64,000 nucleotides of DNA from Fermentibacter sp963718745 [NCBI: Candidatus Fermentibacterota bacterium] (GCA_963718745.1 OY970370.1:2294001-2358000), one strand, 5' to 3'. Numbered from the stretch's first letter, positions 8,616-17,761 are shown. The notes: generated by a model not told the origin, from the sequence alone. Numbers and translations: made by a program.

Positions 8616-9290
8616 CTAGAGGTCCGAAAGTGAAACGACCGGAACCGGCCTCGCCAGGCGGGCCTCCACCTCCGCGGGTTCCGATGCGAGAAGGGGGGAT
8701 CCGGTTTCGACCGTCACCGGCGTACCCGGCTGCCCCGCCGTCAGGACGGCCGTGCTCACGCTGTCCACCGATGCCACCAGGGACGAGGGACCGCTGATGA
8801 CGACGGTCGATGGAGTCACAGACATCCACAGGTATCTCGAAGGGGTCTGCCCGATGGTGGGGATGCTGACCGGAACCCTTCTGGAGCCGGTGCTGTCGAA
8901 TATCGCAGTTATCCGGCCGGGTTCGACCGAGGAGACCTCCAGCTCGCTCCACATCCGTCCACGCCACTGGATCCCCGCAGGGTCGAACTCGAGCGGGACC
9001 GGCGCAGGCAGGTCGCCGATCCGTCCTGTGGACTTCGCAAGCTGAATTGTCGCAGGAGCGCCGTTCAACTGATCCCAGAGGGCGCCGGCACCGCGGCCGG
9101 TGAAAACCACGGTGACGCTGTCGATCTCACCGGAATTGCATATCACCAGGCTGTCAGGCAGGACCGGGGGGATCACCGCGACCGAATGGGCGACGCTGAA
9201 AGCCCTTGTCTGGAGGGCCACCAGCCAGAGAACGACCGCGAACGCGATGGGCAGCACGTTCACTGTGAATCTGCCCGGGCTTGTCGACAT
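8616..9290 (-). CDS. YbbR-like domain protein
   Basis: A 224-residue protein with an N-terminal transmembrane helix (about 10-28, VLPIAFAVVLWLVALQTR) followed by two YbbR-type beta domains. These are visible in the spaced motifs PDSLVICNSGEIDSVTVVF and VTPSTVVISGPSSLVASVDS. In other bacteria YbbR/CdaR proteins regulate the cyclic-di-AMP synthase CdaA at the membrane. No diadenylate cyclase gene is in this window, so that link is inferred. The start codon overlaps the stop of the upstream DUF3467 gene (TGATG), indicating co-translation. E. coli has no homologue; the usual Firmicutes proteins carry three or four YbbR repeats, so this is a short form. Confidence 0.78.
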   Translation of the reverse strand: MSTSPGRFTVNVLPIAFAVVLWLVALQTRAFSVAHSVAVIPPVLPDSLVICNSGEIDSVTVVFTGRGAGALWDQLNGAPATIQLAKSTGRIGDLPAPVPLEFDPAGIQWRGRMWSELEVSSVEPGRITAIFDSTGSRRVPVSIPTIGQTPSRYLWMSVTPSTVVISGPSSLVASVDSVSTAVLTAGQPGTPVTVETGSPLLASEPAEVEARLARPVPVVSLSDL

Positions 9291-9604
9291 CAGACCTCTT
9301 CGGTCGGCTGTCCCGATGGGTTCTGGAATCCGATGGATCCCTGGGGGTCGCTGTCCTCGAGCTTGCCGAATTTGGACTCGTAGACCTTCACCTGACCCTC
9401 CAGGGCCGCTATCAGAGCCTTGACCCTGTGCGGAGAGAGGATCACCCGGGCCTTGAGGCTGGCTGCGGGCACTCCGGGCATCTGCCTTGCGAAATCGAGG
9501 ACGAACTCTGCTCTGGAGAAACTGACCAGCGCGATGTTGCTGTAGACCCCGTCCGCATCCTCGGGTCTGACGTTGATTCGCGGCGGTGTTTTGATCATCT
9601 TCAC
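9290..9604 (-). CDS. DUF3467 protein
   Basis: A 104-residue soluble protein. The segment from PPRINVRPEDADGVYSNIAL through FSRAEFVLDFARQMPG to ARVILSPHRVKALIAALEGQ matches the DUF3467 family, small proteins of unknown function found across FCB and deltaproteobacterial lineages. The function is not known. It is the first gene of the minus-strand envelope run, has a good ribosome-binding site (AGGAGGTG), and shares one base with the ybbR-like gene. It is divergent from the heptose kinase gene, so regulatory sites for both must lie within the 80 bases at 9605-9684. Confidence 0.8.
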   Translation of the reverse strand: MKMIKTPPRINVRPEDADGVYSNIALVSFSRAEFVLDFARQMPGVPAASLKARVILSPHRVKALIAALEGQVKVYESKFGKLEDSDPQGSIGFQNPSGQPTEEV

Positions 9605-9684
9605 CTCCTGGACTGCATCAGATCGACCTATGCACCCTGGGCGTACGGGCGGTCAAGCCCGCGGCCATGCTGATGGAGGCGTGA

Positions 9685-10686
9685 TTGACTCCTTTTCTCG
9701 ATCCGGATCCGGTACTGGATGGCTTCCCCGGCATGAGGCTTCTGGTAGTCGGCGACCTGATGCTGGACCGCTATCTGGACGGCCGTGTGGACAGAATCTC
9801 GCCCGAAGCCCCCGTGCCCGTGGTGTCCATCTCCTCGGACGGAGAGAGGACGATGCCGGGAGGCGCCGCGAACGTGGCGATGAACATCCGCTCGCTGGGC
9901 GGAACCGCCATGCTCGTCGGCGTGGTGGGTGACGATGCCGACGGCGCAGTCCTGAGGAGCCTCCTCTCCGGCTCGGGCTTGTCGTGCGAGGGCGTCGTGA
10001 CCGACCGCGAAAGACCCACGACTACCAAGACGAGGATCATGTGCAGGAGCCACCAGATCCTGCGGGTCGACCGGGAGGTCTGCGACCCGGTCGAGGCTCC
10101 GGCATCCGTACTTCTCAGGAGCTTCATCATGGACTCGATCGGGAGCTTCGATGCAGTGGTATTCCAGGACTACGACAAGGGAGTCATGGATGAGGCGCTC
10201 ATCCGCGACGTGACCCGTGCCGCCGGGGCGGCGGGGATACCCGTGGCCGTGGACCCGAAGTTCAGGAACTTCTACTTCTACGAGGGATGCTCCCTCTTCA
10301 AGCCCAACCGCCCGGAGACGGCGAGGATACTCGGCCGCGAGATACCCGACACCGCGTCCGCCATGGCGGCCGCCGCCGAGCTGGTGGAGAGGCTCGGGGC
10401 GGGGGCGGTCATGGTGACACTCGGGGAGGAGGGGTCGGTCACGGCACTGCGCGGCGGGGGAGGTTTCCACAAACCCACATTCGCGCGGAGGATATTCGAC
10501 GTATCCGGGGCCGGTGACGCGGTCATATCCGTTATGAGCCTCTGCCTCGCGTCCGGCGTCGACCTGGAGACGGCGGCGACCATCTCCAACCACGCGGCTG
10601 CCGCCGTCTGCGCCCGCCCCGGAGTCCACGCCGTGACCCCGGGAGACATCAGGGAGGAGTGCAGGGAGTATTATGCGGGTGCCTGA
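9685..10686 (+). CDS. rfaE1: D-glycero-beta-D-manno-heptose-7-phosphate kinase (RfaE1, PfkB family)
   Basis: A 333-residue sugar kinase that phosphorylates C1 of heptose-7-phosphate in ADP-heptose synthesis for the LPS inner core. It has the PfkB layout: [16 protein letters not shown] near the N-terminus, [16 protein letters not shown] (glycine motif), and the DVSGAGDAV anion-hole motif with catalytic Asp at about residue 278. The start is TTG at 9685 with GGAGG seven bases upstream. Unlike E. coli HldE, the kinase and adenylyltransferase are separate genes that overlap by 14 bases. This gene and the LptD-like gene together argue for an LPS outer membrane. Confidence 0.92.
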   Translation: MTPFLDPDPVLDGFPGMRLLVVGDLMLDRYLDGRVDRISPEAPVPVVSISSDGERTMPGGAANVAMNIRSLGGTAMLVGVVGDDADGAVLRSLLSGSGLSCEGVVTDRERPTTTKTRIMCRSHQILRVDREVCDPVEAPASVLLRSFIMDSIGSFDAVVFQDYDKGVMDEALIRDVTRAAGAAGIPVAVDPKFRNFYFYEGCSLFKPNRPETARILGREIPDTASAMAAAAELVERLGAGAVMVTLGEEGSVTALRGGGGFHKPTFARRIFDVSGAGDAVISVMSLCLASGVDLETAATISNHAAAAVCARPGVHAVTPGDIREECREYYAGA

Positions 10687-11155
10687 CGGCTCCACGACAC
10701 ATGATTCCGCCATCGCGCGGTGCAGGAGGATAAGGAAGGCGGGCCTCCGGATCGTGTTCACGAACGGATGCTTCGACCTCCTCCATCCGGGGCACCTCAT
10801 GCTCCTCGAGAAAGCCCGGGCCATGGGCGATTTCCTTGTTGTCGGCCTGAACACCGACAGGTCCGTCACCGCCCTCAAGGGACCCGGCAGACCCGTGGTG
10901 CCGCTCCCGGGCCGTGCAGCCCTCCTGAGCGCGCTCGCACCGGTCGGGCTGGTCATACCCTTCGACGAGGACACGCCGGCTAGGCTCATCTCGGAGGTCT
11001 GCCCGGACGTGTTGGTGAAGGGGGGCGACTACTCGGTGGAAAACGTGGTCGGGGCTGGATTCGTCCTCTCGAAGGGGGGCAGTGTCGAGATAGTCCCCCT
11101 GCTCGACGGCTTCTCGAGTACCAGTCTGCTGAAGAACTCCCGGACGAGTGGATGA
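10673..11155 (+). CDS. rfaE2: D-glycero-beta-D-manno-heptose 1-phosphate adenylyltransferase (RfaE2)
   Basis: A 160-residue nucleotidyltransferase that makes ADP-heptose from heptose-1-phosphate and ATP. The cytidylyltransferase-like fold is evident: [15 protein letters not shown] (28-41, with the HxGH ATP motif), GLNTDRSV, and [16 protein letters not shown]. The last part, [11 protein letters not shown], corresponds to the SSTxII substrate/ATP motif. It overlaps rfaE1 by 14 bases and the next gene by an ATGA, so translation is coupled. No isomerase (GmhA) or phosphatase (GmhB) is in the window. Confidence 0.93.
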   Translation: MRVPDGSTTHDSAIARCRRIRKAGLRIVFTNGCFDLLHPGHLMLLEKARAMGDFLVVGLNTDRSVTALKGPGRPVVPLPGRAALLSALAPVGLVIPFDEDTPARLISEVCPDVLVKGGDYSVENVVGAGFVLSKGGSVEIVPLLDGFSSTSLLKNSRTSG

Positions 11156-12696
11156 AGAAGACCCCCGGAGTCACGGCCGATTCGCTGATCGTCCTCGTCA
11201 CGGCCATCGCCGTCCGCCTGGCCCTTTTCCTCGAATACTCCCAGAGCCCGCTCTTCGCTCATCCCCCCGTAGACGGCGCCTGGCACCACCTCTGGGCGGG
11301 AATGGTCTCCTCGGGCGACATCATGGCATTCTCGCCCTATTTCAGGGCTCCGCTCTACCCCTGGCTGCTCGGAGCCCTGTACTCCGTCTCCGGGGTCTCG
11401 GCAGCGGCCGGGGCGCTTCTCTCGCTGGCAGTCTCCGTCGCCGGCTGCGTGATGCTCCACAGGCTCGCCCTGAAGTTCTGCCCGAGGCAGGCTGCACTTG
11501 CGGCTTCGCTCGCGTGGGCTCTCTGGGCTCCGGCGGTGTTCTACTCCTCCACCCTCCTGATCGAGCCGCTCTACATGACACTCCTCATCGCGGCGATGCT
11601 GCTGATGGAGAAGGGGCGCTGCTCCTCATCCGCTCTCATCCTGGGCTTCGCCGCCATAGCCCGTCCGGGCGCGCTGGTGCTTCTCCCCGTCCTGTTCTTC
11701 AGGAACGGCCCCAGGCGGTTTCCCCGGCTCCTCCCGGCTCTCGCCCCGATACTCGCGGTCTGGGTAGTGAACACAATCGCGGGCGATCCGGGAGTAGTGA
11801 TCTCCTCGCAGGGGGGCATCAACCTCTATCTGGGGAACGGGCCGGAAGCTGACGGCATGACGGCCTTCGCCCCGATCCCGACCGACGGTCGGACCGTCCG
11901 GGCGGACAACGTCTGGTCGGCCAGCGTTCTCGGCGCGCCTTCTGGAGAGAGCGAATCGGGGGTATCGAGGTTCTGGACCCGCAGGGCGGTCGCCGCGGTC
12001 CTGGGAGATCCCGTGCGATGGGCGTCACTGACGGCCCGGAAGCTCCTGCTGCTGTTCTCGCCTGTCGAGATCCCCGGCAACTACGACCTCTACTACATGA
12101 GGGGGCACTCGACCGTACTCCGGCTGCTGCTTCTCCCTCCTCCGGCCTGCATCCCGTTCTCGCTGCTGCTCCTCCTGCTGCCTGCCATGGTGTTCGCCGG
12201 CAGACCATCCGACGGGGACCGGGTCCTCTTCTGGTGGTCGGTACTCCTCCTCGCGAGTATCCTCCCGTTCTTCGTCACGGCCCGCTTCAGGCTTCCGGCA
12301 GTCCCGTTCATGCTGATCCTGGCAGCCGGGAGGCTTTCCCGGAGGAGGCCGGGGATCCCCCTCCTCCTCGCGGGGGCCGTCCTCGCTGCGGGAGCCTCGT
12401 TCGCATCGACGGGCCTGGTGGAGAGGGCTGGAGTGAACATGCCCTTCCAGGATGCCCTCGCTCACGAGGCAGAGGGCGATGCAGAGGGAGCCGAGGTGCT
12501 GTTCCTGCAGTCGCTCGACAGATCCTCACTGAGGTCGGATCTGAGCATGAACCGGGTCGAGGCGATGCACAACCTGGGTCTGCTGGCCGCGAGGCGGGGG
12601 AGCTTCGAGGAGGCGGAGGGATGGTGGCGTGCAGCACTCGAATACAACCCCGGCTTCACACCCTCGCGAGAAGCGCTGTCTGCGATGCTGAGATAG
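11152..12696 (+). CDS. Polytopic membrane glycosyltransferase-like protein with C-terminal TPR
   Basis: A 514-residue protein with about ten hydrophobic helices over the first 430 residues and a soluble TPR-like tail (about 450-510, [20 protein letters not shown]). The layout resembles the GT-C superfamily (ArnT/PMT type, dolichyl- or undecaprenyl-phosphate-sugar glycosyltransferases). An early acidic pair follows the first helix ([14 protein letters not shown]), where GT-C enzymes carry their catalytic Asp. Overlap with rfaE2 suggests a role in LPS or surface glycan modification, although protein glycosylation is also possible. The TPR tail is common in such proteins from FCB genomes. Donor and acceptor are not known. 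Confidence 0.72.
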   Translation: MKKTPGVTADSLIVLVTAIAVRLALFLEYSQSPLFAHPPVDGAWHHLWAGMVSSGDIMAFSPYFRAPLYPWLLGALYSVSGVSAAAGALLSLAVSVAGCVMLHRLALKFCPRQAALAASLAWALWAPAVFYSSTLLIEPLYMTLLIAAMLLMEKGRCSSSALILGFAAIARPGALVLLPVLFFRNGPRRFPRLLPALAPILAVWVVNTIAGDPGVVISSQGGINLYLGNGPEADGMTAFAPIPTDGRTVRADNVWSASVLGAPSGESESGVSRFWTRRAVAAVLGDPVRWASLTARKLLLLFSPVEIPGNYDLYYMRGHSTVLRLLLLPPPACIPFSLLLLLLPAMVFAGRPSDGDRVLFWWSVLLLASILPFFVTARFRLPAVPFMLILAAGRLSRRRPGIPLLLAGAVLAAGASFASTGLVERAGVNMPFQDALAHEAEGDAEGAEVLFLQSLDRSSLRSDLSMNRVEAMHNLGLLAARRGSFEEAEGWWRAALEYNPGFTPSREALSAMLR

Positions 12697-12766
12697 GCGC
12701 TGGCCCCGCACGCCCCGCCGGGTTCATATTCCCCTGCTACAGGAAACATTCAATCAAGGAGCGGCA

Positions 12767-13015
12767 ATGGCAGAACAGCTCGAGTTCAACGAGGCGAACG
12801 TGAGGGCGGAGATCGAGAAGATCCGTCCGCTCCTGCAGAACGACGGGGGAGACATCGAGTTTTCAGGCATGGAGGGGAACGTAGTCAGAGTAAGGCTCAA
12901 GGGGTCCTGCTCCGGGTGCGCCTTCGCGGCTCTCACCCTCCAGTTCAGCGTCGAGAAGACCCTCAGACAGACATTCCCCCAGCTGGAGAAGGTTGAGAAC
13001 GTACAAGGCGCCTGA
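12767..13015 (+). CDS. NifU C-terminal domain (Nfu-type) Fe-S scaffold protein
   Basis: An 82-residue protein that is just the Nfu domain. IRPLLQNDGGDIEF is the typical N-terminal signature and GSCSGCAFA contains the CxxC pair that holds a [4Fe-4S] cluster at the dimer interface. It delivers clusters to apo-proteins, which suits a genome with many Fe-S enzymes such as the hydrogenase, formate dehydrogenase and dehydratases of this window. No nif genes are near, so it is not evidence of nitrogen fixation. The ribosome-binding site is AAGGAG. Its 3' end overlaps the rsmB start by 23 bases. Confidence 0.92.
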   Translation: MAEQLEFNEANVRAEIEKIRPLLQNDGGDIEFSGMEGNVVRVRLKGSCSGCAFAALTLQFSVEKTLRQTFPQLEKVENVQGA

Positions 13016-14201
13016 CGGAGCGCCTGGTTCGGCGGCGAGACGGGCTGCGATAGGGCTCCTGTGCGGTTCAGGCGGCGGCGGTTCGCTGTCCTCCAGAGAC
13101 CGTGACTTCGCCCTGCTACTGGAGAGGGAGGCCGTGACCTGGAGGCTGAGGCTGGATGCCGCCCTCGCCCCTCTCTCCTCCCGCCCGCTCAGCTCCCTCG
13201 ACGGATCGGTGATCTCCGCTCTTCGAATCGGCGCCGTGCAGATACTCCTGCTCGACACGCCGCCGCATGCTGCCGTATCCGCGACGGTCGGCGCAGTTCA
13301 TCCGCGGGCCAGGCCGTTCGTCAACGCCGTCCTCCGGAAGCTCGCGGCAGCCGGAGAGCCACCCCGGCCGGAGCCGTGGATAGCACTTTCCCATCCCAGG
13401 GAACTCTGGGAGCGGTGGGCTTCGCGCTATGGCGAGGATGCCGCCCGCGACCTGATGCGATGGAACAATTCGACACCCGACCTGGGCGCATTCTGCTTCG
13501 GCGCGCCGGGAGACGGCGAGCGGGGCTTCTATCTCGATGCCTACCGGTACATCAGGAGGGCGGGGAGGATAGACCCCGGCGGTCTCGAGGGGATCTACAT
13601 CCAGGACGAGGGGGCGGCCCTTGTCGGTCACGGCGCGGCGAAGCTCCCTGGAAGCCGCGTGCTGGACGTCTGTGCGGCCCCGGGCGGGAAGACCGCGCAC
13701 CTTGCGGACGGGAAGGCCGTCATCCTGTCGATAGACGATTCGAAGGACAGGATGGCACAGTGGGTCGAGAACTCTGCGAGGCTCGGATGGGAGTCCTGCT
13801 TCCCCATCGTGGCCGACTGCGCCTCGATCCCGGCCCGCTCGGCCGGCAAGGTGGTAGTGGATGCTCCATGCACGGGAACCGGCGTCTACAGGAGACGGAA
13901 CGACGCGAGGTGGGGATGGAGCAACGGGCTGCTGTCCGAATGCGTCTCCACCCAGCAGAGGCTGCTCGACGCCTCTGCGGAATGCGTTGCACCCGGCGGG
14001 TGGCTGGTGTACTCCGTATGCAGCCTCGAACCCGAGGAGTCCATCGGTCAGGTCTCCCGTTTCGAGGAGTCGCATCCCGGGTTCAGGCGCGGGGATTTCC
14101 CGGCGCCCGGGGTTCTTGTCAGGGACGGCATGCTGTGCATATTCCCACCCGAGCACCATGTGGACGGCCACTTCGCAGCCTGTTGGGAGAGGGTCACTTG
14201 A
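12993..14201 (+). CDS. rsmB: 16S rRNA m5C967-type methyltransferase (RsmB/Sun)
   Basis: A 402-residue SAM-dependent rRNA methyltransferase. An N-terminal NusB-like helical domain (about 10-130) is followed by the catalytic domain. The SAM motif VCAAPGGKTAHL lies around residue 226. The two catalytic Cys motifs are DAPCTGTGV (about 288) and YSVCSLEPEES (about 341). The start is a TTG at 12993 inside the end of the Nfu gene. E. coli RsmB is 429 residues, so length is normal. It heads a tight run with the PASTA and epimerase genes, an arrangement resembling rsmB neighbourhoods in Firmicutes, where a PASTA kinase and rpe follow. Confidence 0.92.
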   Translation: MRTYKAPDGAPGSAARRAAIGLLCGSGGGGSLSSRDRDFALLLEREAVTWRLRLDAALAPLSSRPLSSLDGSVISALRIGAVQILLLDTPPHAAVSATVGAVHPRARPFVNAVLRKLAAAGEPPRPEPWIALSHPRELWERWASRYGEDAARDLMRWNNSTPDLGAFCFGAPGDGERGFYLDAYRYIRRAGRIDPGGLEGIYIQDEGAALVGHGAAKLPGSRVLDVCAAPGGKTAHLADGKAVILSIDDSKDRMAQWVENSARLGWESCFPIVADCASIPARSAGKVVVDAPCTGTGVYRRRNDARWGWSNGLLSECVSTQQRLLDASAECVAPGGWLVYSVCSLEPEESIGQVSRFEESHPGFRRGDFPAPGVLVRDGMLCIFPPEHHVDGHFAACWERVT

Positions 14202-14998
14202 AAGACAGGGGAAGATTCCTCGTCCTGCTTTGCACGGGGGCGGCGATGGCCTTCATCGCGGGAGCCCTAATCACCCCGGTCGCCTTCAGGACCCCCCGTT
14301 TCGTCACCGCGCTGGGCTCCTCGGCCCAGCCCGTGATCGTGCCGCAGGTCGTGGGATTTTCGCGCCAGGACGCCAGACGCGAGATCGAGACGGCCAACCT
14401 GGTGCTCGCCGGCGAGTGGTCGGAGTACGGGCCGATCGAGTCCGCCGGACAGGTGATAAGGCAGGATCCCGCACCTGGAACCCAGGTTCCCCGTGGTTCC
14501 CCGGTGAACGTCTTCTGGAACATCGGGCCGCTTTTCAGGCCCTATCATCCCGGTCAGCTCGTCGGACTCCCTGCAGCCGAGGCCGAGGAGATCATAGCCG
14601 ACTGGCAGCTCTACACCTCGGGCAGGAGCAGGGCTCCGCACATCTCCGTGCCTGAGGGACGGGTGATCTCGGTCTCGCCGCCTTACGACGACAGCCTCCC
14701 CGTCTATGTCCCCGTCAGGCTCCTGGTCTCGACCGGGTGGGAGGGCGTGCCTCTGTTCACCGGGATGGTGGTGGCCGAGGCGGAGAGCATCGCCGCGTTC
14801 CACGAGATCCTCCTCCTCACGGAAGGATACGAGCCCGCAGGAGGCGATCCCGCGGACAGCGTCATCGCTTCGCAGACCCCGGCCCCGGGCACCGCCTACT
14901 CGCCCGGAGACACGGTGAGAGTGAGGATCTCCATCCCGTCCGCAGGCATTCCCGGAGACGCGGGGGATGCTCCGCCGCAGGGCTGGGGCGAGTGGTGA
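14198..14998 (+). CDS. PASTA-domain membrane protein without kinase domain
   Basis: A 266-residue protein with one N-terminal transmembrane helix (about 6-26) and three PASTA-type repeats outside the membrane. Signatures include IVPQVVGFSRQDARREIETA, the QDPAPGTQVPRGSPVNVF closing strand, and SQTPAPGTAYSPGDTVRVRI at the end. PASTA domains bind peptidoglycan fragments and normally sit on Ser/Thr kinases or penicillin-binding proteins; here no catalytic domain is fused. In Gram-positive genomes rsmB is followed by a phosphatase, a PASTA kinase, rsgA and rpe. This gene occupies the kinase slot between rsmB and rpe but has lost the kinase. The start is TTG, overlapping the rsmB stop as TTGA, with GGGAGAGGG upstream. 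Confidence 0.85.
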   Translation: MKDRGRFLVLLCTGAAMAFIAGALITPVAFRTPRFVTALGSSAQPVIVPQVVGFSRQDARREIETANLVLAGEWSEYGPIESAGQVIRQDPAPGTQVPRGSPVNVFWNIGPLFRPYHPGQLVGLPAAEAEEIIADWQLYTSGRSRAPHISVPEGRVISVSPPYDDSLPVYVPVRLLVSTGWEGVPLFTGMVVAEAESIAAFHEILLLTEGYEPAGGDPADSVIASQTPAPGTAYSPGDTVRVRISIPSAGIPGDAGDAPPQGWGEW

Positions 14999-15642
14999 AG
15001 AACCTCGTCTCCGCGTCGCTCCTCTCCTGTGACCACGGACGGCTCGCCGAGGAGGCGGCATCCCTGGAGGCCGCGGGTGCGGACATGATACATCTCGACA
15101 TAATGGACGGCGTCTTCGTTCCCGAGCTCACCTTCGGCCCTGCCGCCGCGGGTGCGGTCTGCAGGGCGGTGCGGATACCTGTCGATGCGCATCTCATGAT
15201 CGACAGACCCGGGGATCAGGTGGCGGCGTTCGCAAGGGCCGGATGCGCCTATGTGACCGTCCATGCCGAGGCCTGCCTCCATCTGGACAGGATGCTCTCG
15301 GTCATTCGCGAGGCCGGTTGTCTCTGCGGAGTCGCCCTCAATCCGGCGACGCCCGCGGAAGCCGTGGAGTGGGTGCTCCCGGTCGTCGATCTCGTCCTGG
15401 TCATGACCGTGAACCCGGGTTACGGCGGGCAGAAGCATCTGGAGCACGTCCGCCCGAAGATCACGGCTCTGAGGCAGTCTCTCGACCGGCTGGGACGCAC
15501 CGGCGTGATCGTATCGGTGGACGGCGGCGTTGATTCGGGAAACGCAGGCGTGCTCCGAAGCGCGGGTGCCGGGATGCTCGTGGCAGGATCCTTCATAGCC
15601 CGGAACCCGGACCGGGCGGCAGCGGTGGAGGCCCTCAGATGA
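14995..15642 (+). CDS. rpe: Ribulose-phosphate 3-epimerase
   Basis: A 215-residue TIM-barrel enzyme that interconverts ribulose-5-phosphate and xylulose-5-phosphate in the pentose phosphate pathway. Metal and catalytic motifs are in order: SASLLSCD, MIHLDIMDGVFVPELTFGP, DAHLMIDRP, TVHAEA, ALNPATP, VMTVNPGYGGQKH, and VDGGVDSGN. The start is GTG at 14995 (a second in-frame GTG lies directly before it), overlapping the PASTA gene stop. The next gene overlaps by ATGA. Length and motifs are fully typical. Confidence 0.95.
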   Translation: MKNLVSASLLSCDHGRLAEEAASLEAAGADMIHLDIMDGVFVPELTFGPAAAGAVCRAVRIPVDAHLMIDRPGDQVAAFARAGCAYVTVHAEACLHLDRMLSVIREAGCLCGVALNPATPAEAVEWVLPVVDLVLVMTVNPGYGGQKHLEHVRPKITALRQSLDRLGRTGVIVSVDGGVDSGNAGVLRSAGAGMLVAGSFIARNPDRAAAVEALR

Positions 15643-15977
15643 AGACGACAACCATTGTCCTCTCGTGCATTTGCGCGATAACCGCCTCCTGCGGCACCCA
15701 GACCCAGACCCTGGACGAGGGCAGGATCGAGGAGCTGAGGCTCCTGTTCGAACAGAGGAAATGCGAGTTCAGGATGGATGATCTGGCTTACGCCATCTCC
15801 GTCCAGTTCCCGTATCTCGTCGCGGACTCCCTTCCTCCCGACGTGATCCCTGCGGGGGTGCCGGACAGCCTGATCGCATGCCCGACCAGCCTGCTGCCCT
15901 ATTCCGTCGCCTTCGAACCTGACGGGATCACTATCGAGTGCCCCTCCGGACACGGATCTACCCAGGTCGACTACTAG
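15639..15977 (+). CDS. Small lipoprotein of unknown function
   Basis: A 112-residue protein with a signal peptide and lipobox ITASC (Cys18). After the signal, a short helical stretch (DEGRIEELRLLFEQRKCEFRM) leads to a compact domain with two further Cys (CPTSLLPY and ECPSGHG), which could form a disulphide in the periplasm. I do not recognise the family. It is translationally coupled to rpe (ATGA) and is the last gene before the ffh promoter, so it may mark the end of the rsmB transcript. Confidence 0.68.
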   Translation: MKTTTIVLSCICAITASCGTQTQTLDEGRIEELRLLFEQRKCEFRMDDLAYAISVQFPYLVADSLPPDVIPAGVPDSLIACPTSLLPYSVAFEPDGITIECPSGHGSTQVDY

Positions 15978-15980
15978 CAC

Positions 15981-16009
15981 TTGAAGATGTATTCAGGCTT
16001 TCGTATAAT
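15981..16009 (+). promoter_or_regulatory. Sigma-70-type promoter for the ffh operon
   Basis: TTGAAG (15981-15986) and a perfect TATAAT (16004-16009) are 17 bases apart, just after the lipoprotein stop codon. The start codon of ffh lies 40 bases downstream, behind a strong ribosome-binding site (GGAGGTGAGG). This is one of the clearest promoters in the window. Confidence 0.82.
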
Positions 16010-16048
16010 CAACTTTCTTGCCGGCCGGAAACCGGCGGAGGTGAGGGT

Positions 16049-17365
16049 TTGTTCGACAGGCTGTCCGAGAGGCTCGAATCCGTACTGAACCGCCTCAAGG
16101 GCAGGGGAGTCGTATCAGCCTCAGACGTCTCCGATGCGATGCGCGAGATTCGAAGAGCGTTGCTGGAGGCGGACGTCAACATCCGGGTGGCAAGGGATTT
16201 CGTGGACCGGGTCGGCTCCGAGGCCGTCGGGGAGAGAGTCCTGAGGAGCCTCACCCCGGGTCAGCAGATAGTCGGGATCGTCCACGAAGAGATGGTCAGA
16301 CTGCTGACCCACGAGCGTACGGGACCGGACACCGGCGGACGCAGGCCGGTAGTGTGGCTGCTTGCAGGGCTCCAGGGCTCGGGCAAGACAACGACGGCGG
16401 CCAAGCTCGCGGTCTGGGCGGCTCGGAGGCGCGGGATGCGCCCGCTCCTGGCAGCCTGCGACCTGCGGAGACCCGCCGCGATCGACCAGCTGGAGATCCT
16501 CGCCCGGAAGGCCGGTGTCGGGTTCTACCAGGACCGCGCCTCGGATGATCCGGCCGGGGTGGCTGGAGCGGCGCTCGCGCTGGCCGACAGGGAGATGTAC
16601 GATCTCCTCATAGTCGACTCGTCGGGAAGGCTGCATGTCGACGACGAACTGATGACCGAGCTCGAGCGGATCCGCGGCGCCGTCGAACCGCGCGAGACTC
16701 TGCTGGTGCTCGACGGGATGACCGGCCAGGACGCGGTCAACGTGGCGCTCGAGTTCGACAGGCGCGCCGTGCTCACAGGAGCGGTCCTGTCCAAGATGGA
16801 CGGGGACTCGCGCGGCGGAGCGGCGCTGTCCTTCACCTCCGTGACCGGAAGACCCGTCCTGTTCCTGGGGACCGGAGAGGGCCTGGACGATCTGGAGGCA
16901 TTCGACCCGGCCAGGATGGCGGGACGGATCCTTGGCATGGGCGACGTCGTAGGGCTCGTGGAGAAGGCGGCGGAAGCCTCCGGCATCGTCGATGCCGAGA
17001 AGCTCGAGCGAAAGCTCCGAAAGGGCGAGTTCACCCTGGACGACCTCCTGGAGGAGTTCGGGCGACTGAAGAAGATGGGCTCGCTGAGGGACATCCTGGC
17101 GATGCTCCCCGGCGGGATGGTACCGCGGGAGATGAATGTCGACCCGCGGGAACTGGGCCGCAAGGAGGCGATCATAAGGGCGATGACGCCCTGGGAGCGC
17201 CGCAGGCCCGAGAAGATCGACGGCAGCCGCCGCAGGCGGATAGCGGGAGGCAGCGGGGTCCCGGTCCGCGACGTGAACAGGCTGCTGGACGAGTACAGGG
17301 CCATGAAGGAAATGATGAAGAGGTTCGGGAGGTCCTCTCGACTGACCTCCCTCCTCCGCGGGTGA
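16049..17365 (+). CDS. ffh: Signal recognition particle protein Ffh
   Basis: A 438-residue GTPase that binds signal sequences at the ribosome and, with SRP RNA and FtsY, targets membrane proteins. N-domain: residues 1-90. G-domain: P-loop GLQGSGKTTTAAKLA at about 107-121, CDLRRPAAIDQL, SKMDGDSRGGAALS, and GTGEGLDDLEAFDP. The M-domain (about 300-430) has the RNA-binding SGVPVRDVNRLLDEY region. The third GTPase motif reads VDSSGRLH where DTAGR is nearly invariant, an unusual change next to the switch. The start is TTG, chosen for its ribosome-binding site. It leads the rpsP-rplS operon, as in many bacteria. Confidence 0.95.
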   Translation: MFDRLSERLESVLNRLKGRGVVSASDVSDAMREIRRALLEADVNIRVARDFVDRVGSEAVGERVLRSLTPGQQIVGIVHEEMVRLLTHERTGPDTGGRRPVVWLLAGLQGSGKTTTAAKLAVWAARRRGMRPLLAACDLRRPAAIDQLEILARKAGVGFYQDRASDDPAGVAGAALALADREMYDLLIVDSSGRLHVDDELMTELERIRGAVEPRETLLVLDGMTGQDAVNVALEFDRRAVLTGAVLSKMDGDSRGGAALSFTSVTGRPVLFLGTGEGLDDLEAFDPARMAGRILGMGDVVGLVEKAAEASGIVDAEKLERKLRKGEFTLDDLLEEFGRLKKMGSLRDILAMLPGGMVPREMNVDPRELGRKEAIIRAMTPWERRRPEKIDGSRRRRIAGGSGVPVRDVNRLLDEYRAMKEMMKRFGRSSRLTSLLRG

Positions 17366-17416
17366 CCGGGCGGAGCCTCGGTATCTTCAAGTCGACGGTG
17401 ATCATGGAGGTGCAAC

Positions 17417-17761
17417 TTGGTCAGGATCCGGCTAAGGAAGATGGGAACCAGCAAACTCTCCTTCTTCAGGATAGTCGCCGCCGACGCCAGGAAGGCTCAG
17501 GACGGCAGCTTCCTCGAGATTCTCGGCTACTACGATCCTCTTCGCAGGCCGCACGAGATAAAGGTCGACGAGGAGAAGGTGTTCGACTGGATGAAGCGCG
17601 GAGCCCAGGTCAGCGAAACGGTCAGGAGCCTTCTTCGCAAGACGGGAACGTGGGAGAGATGGTCCAGGTATCGCGCAGGGGAAGAGGTTTCGCCGGAGGT
17701 GGTCTTCGTCAGGGGTGACAAGAGGACCGCTCCGGATCCCGGGACTTCCACCCGGACCTAG
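17417..17761 (+). CDS. rpsP: 30S ribosomal protein S16
   Basis: A 114-residue protein. VRIRLRKMGTSKLSFFRIVAAD followed by LEILGYYDP is the S16 signature. S16 helps assemble the 5' domain of 16S rRNA. The start is TTG at 17417 with GGAGGTG five bases upstream. The C-terminal tail (after about residue 85) extends the common 80-90 residue length, as in many FCB and Firmicutes members, and is low in conserved features. The gene follows ffh by 51 bases and precedes khpA, the standard order. Confidence 0.95.
   Translation: MVRIRLRKMGTSKLSFFRIVAADARKAQDGSFLEILGYYDPLRRPHEIKVDEEKVFDWMKRGAQVSETVRSLLRKTGTWERWSRYRAGEEVSPEVVFVRGDKRTAPDPGTSTRT

Noticed and set aside
9628-10989. 453-residue minus-strand frame opposite rfaE1 and rfaE2
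   Set aside because: It crosses two well supported genes and shows no family resemblance.
12767-13015. Evidence for nitrogen fixation (NifU)
   Set aside because: Only the general Nfu Fe-S domain is present, with no nif genes in the window.
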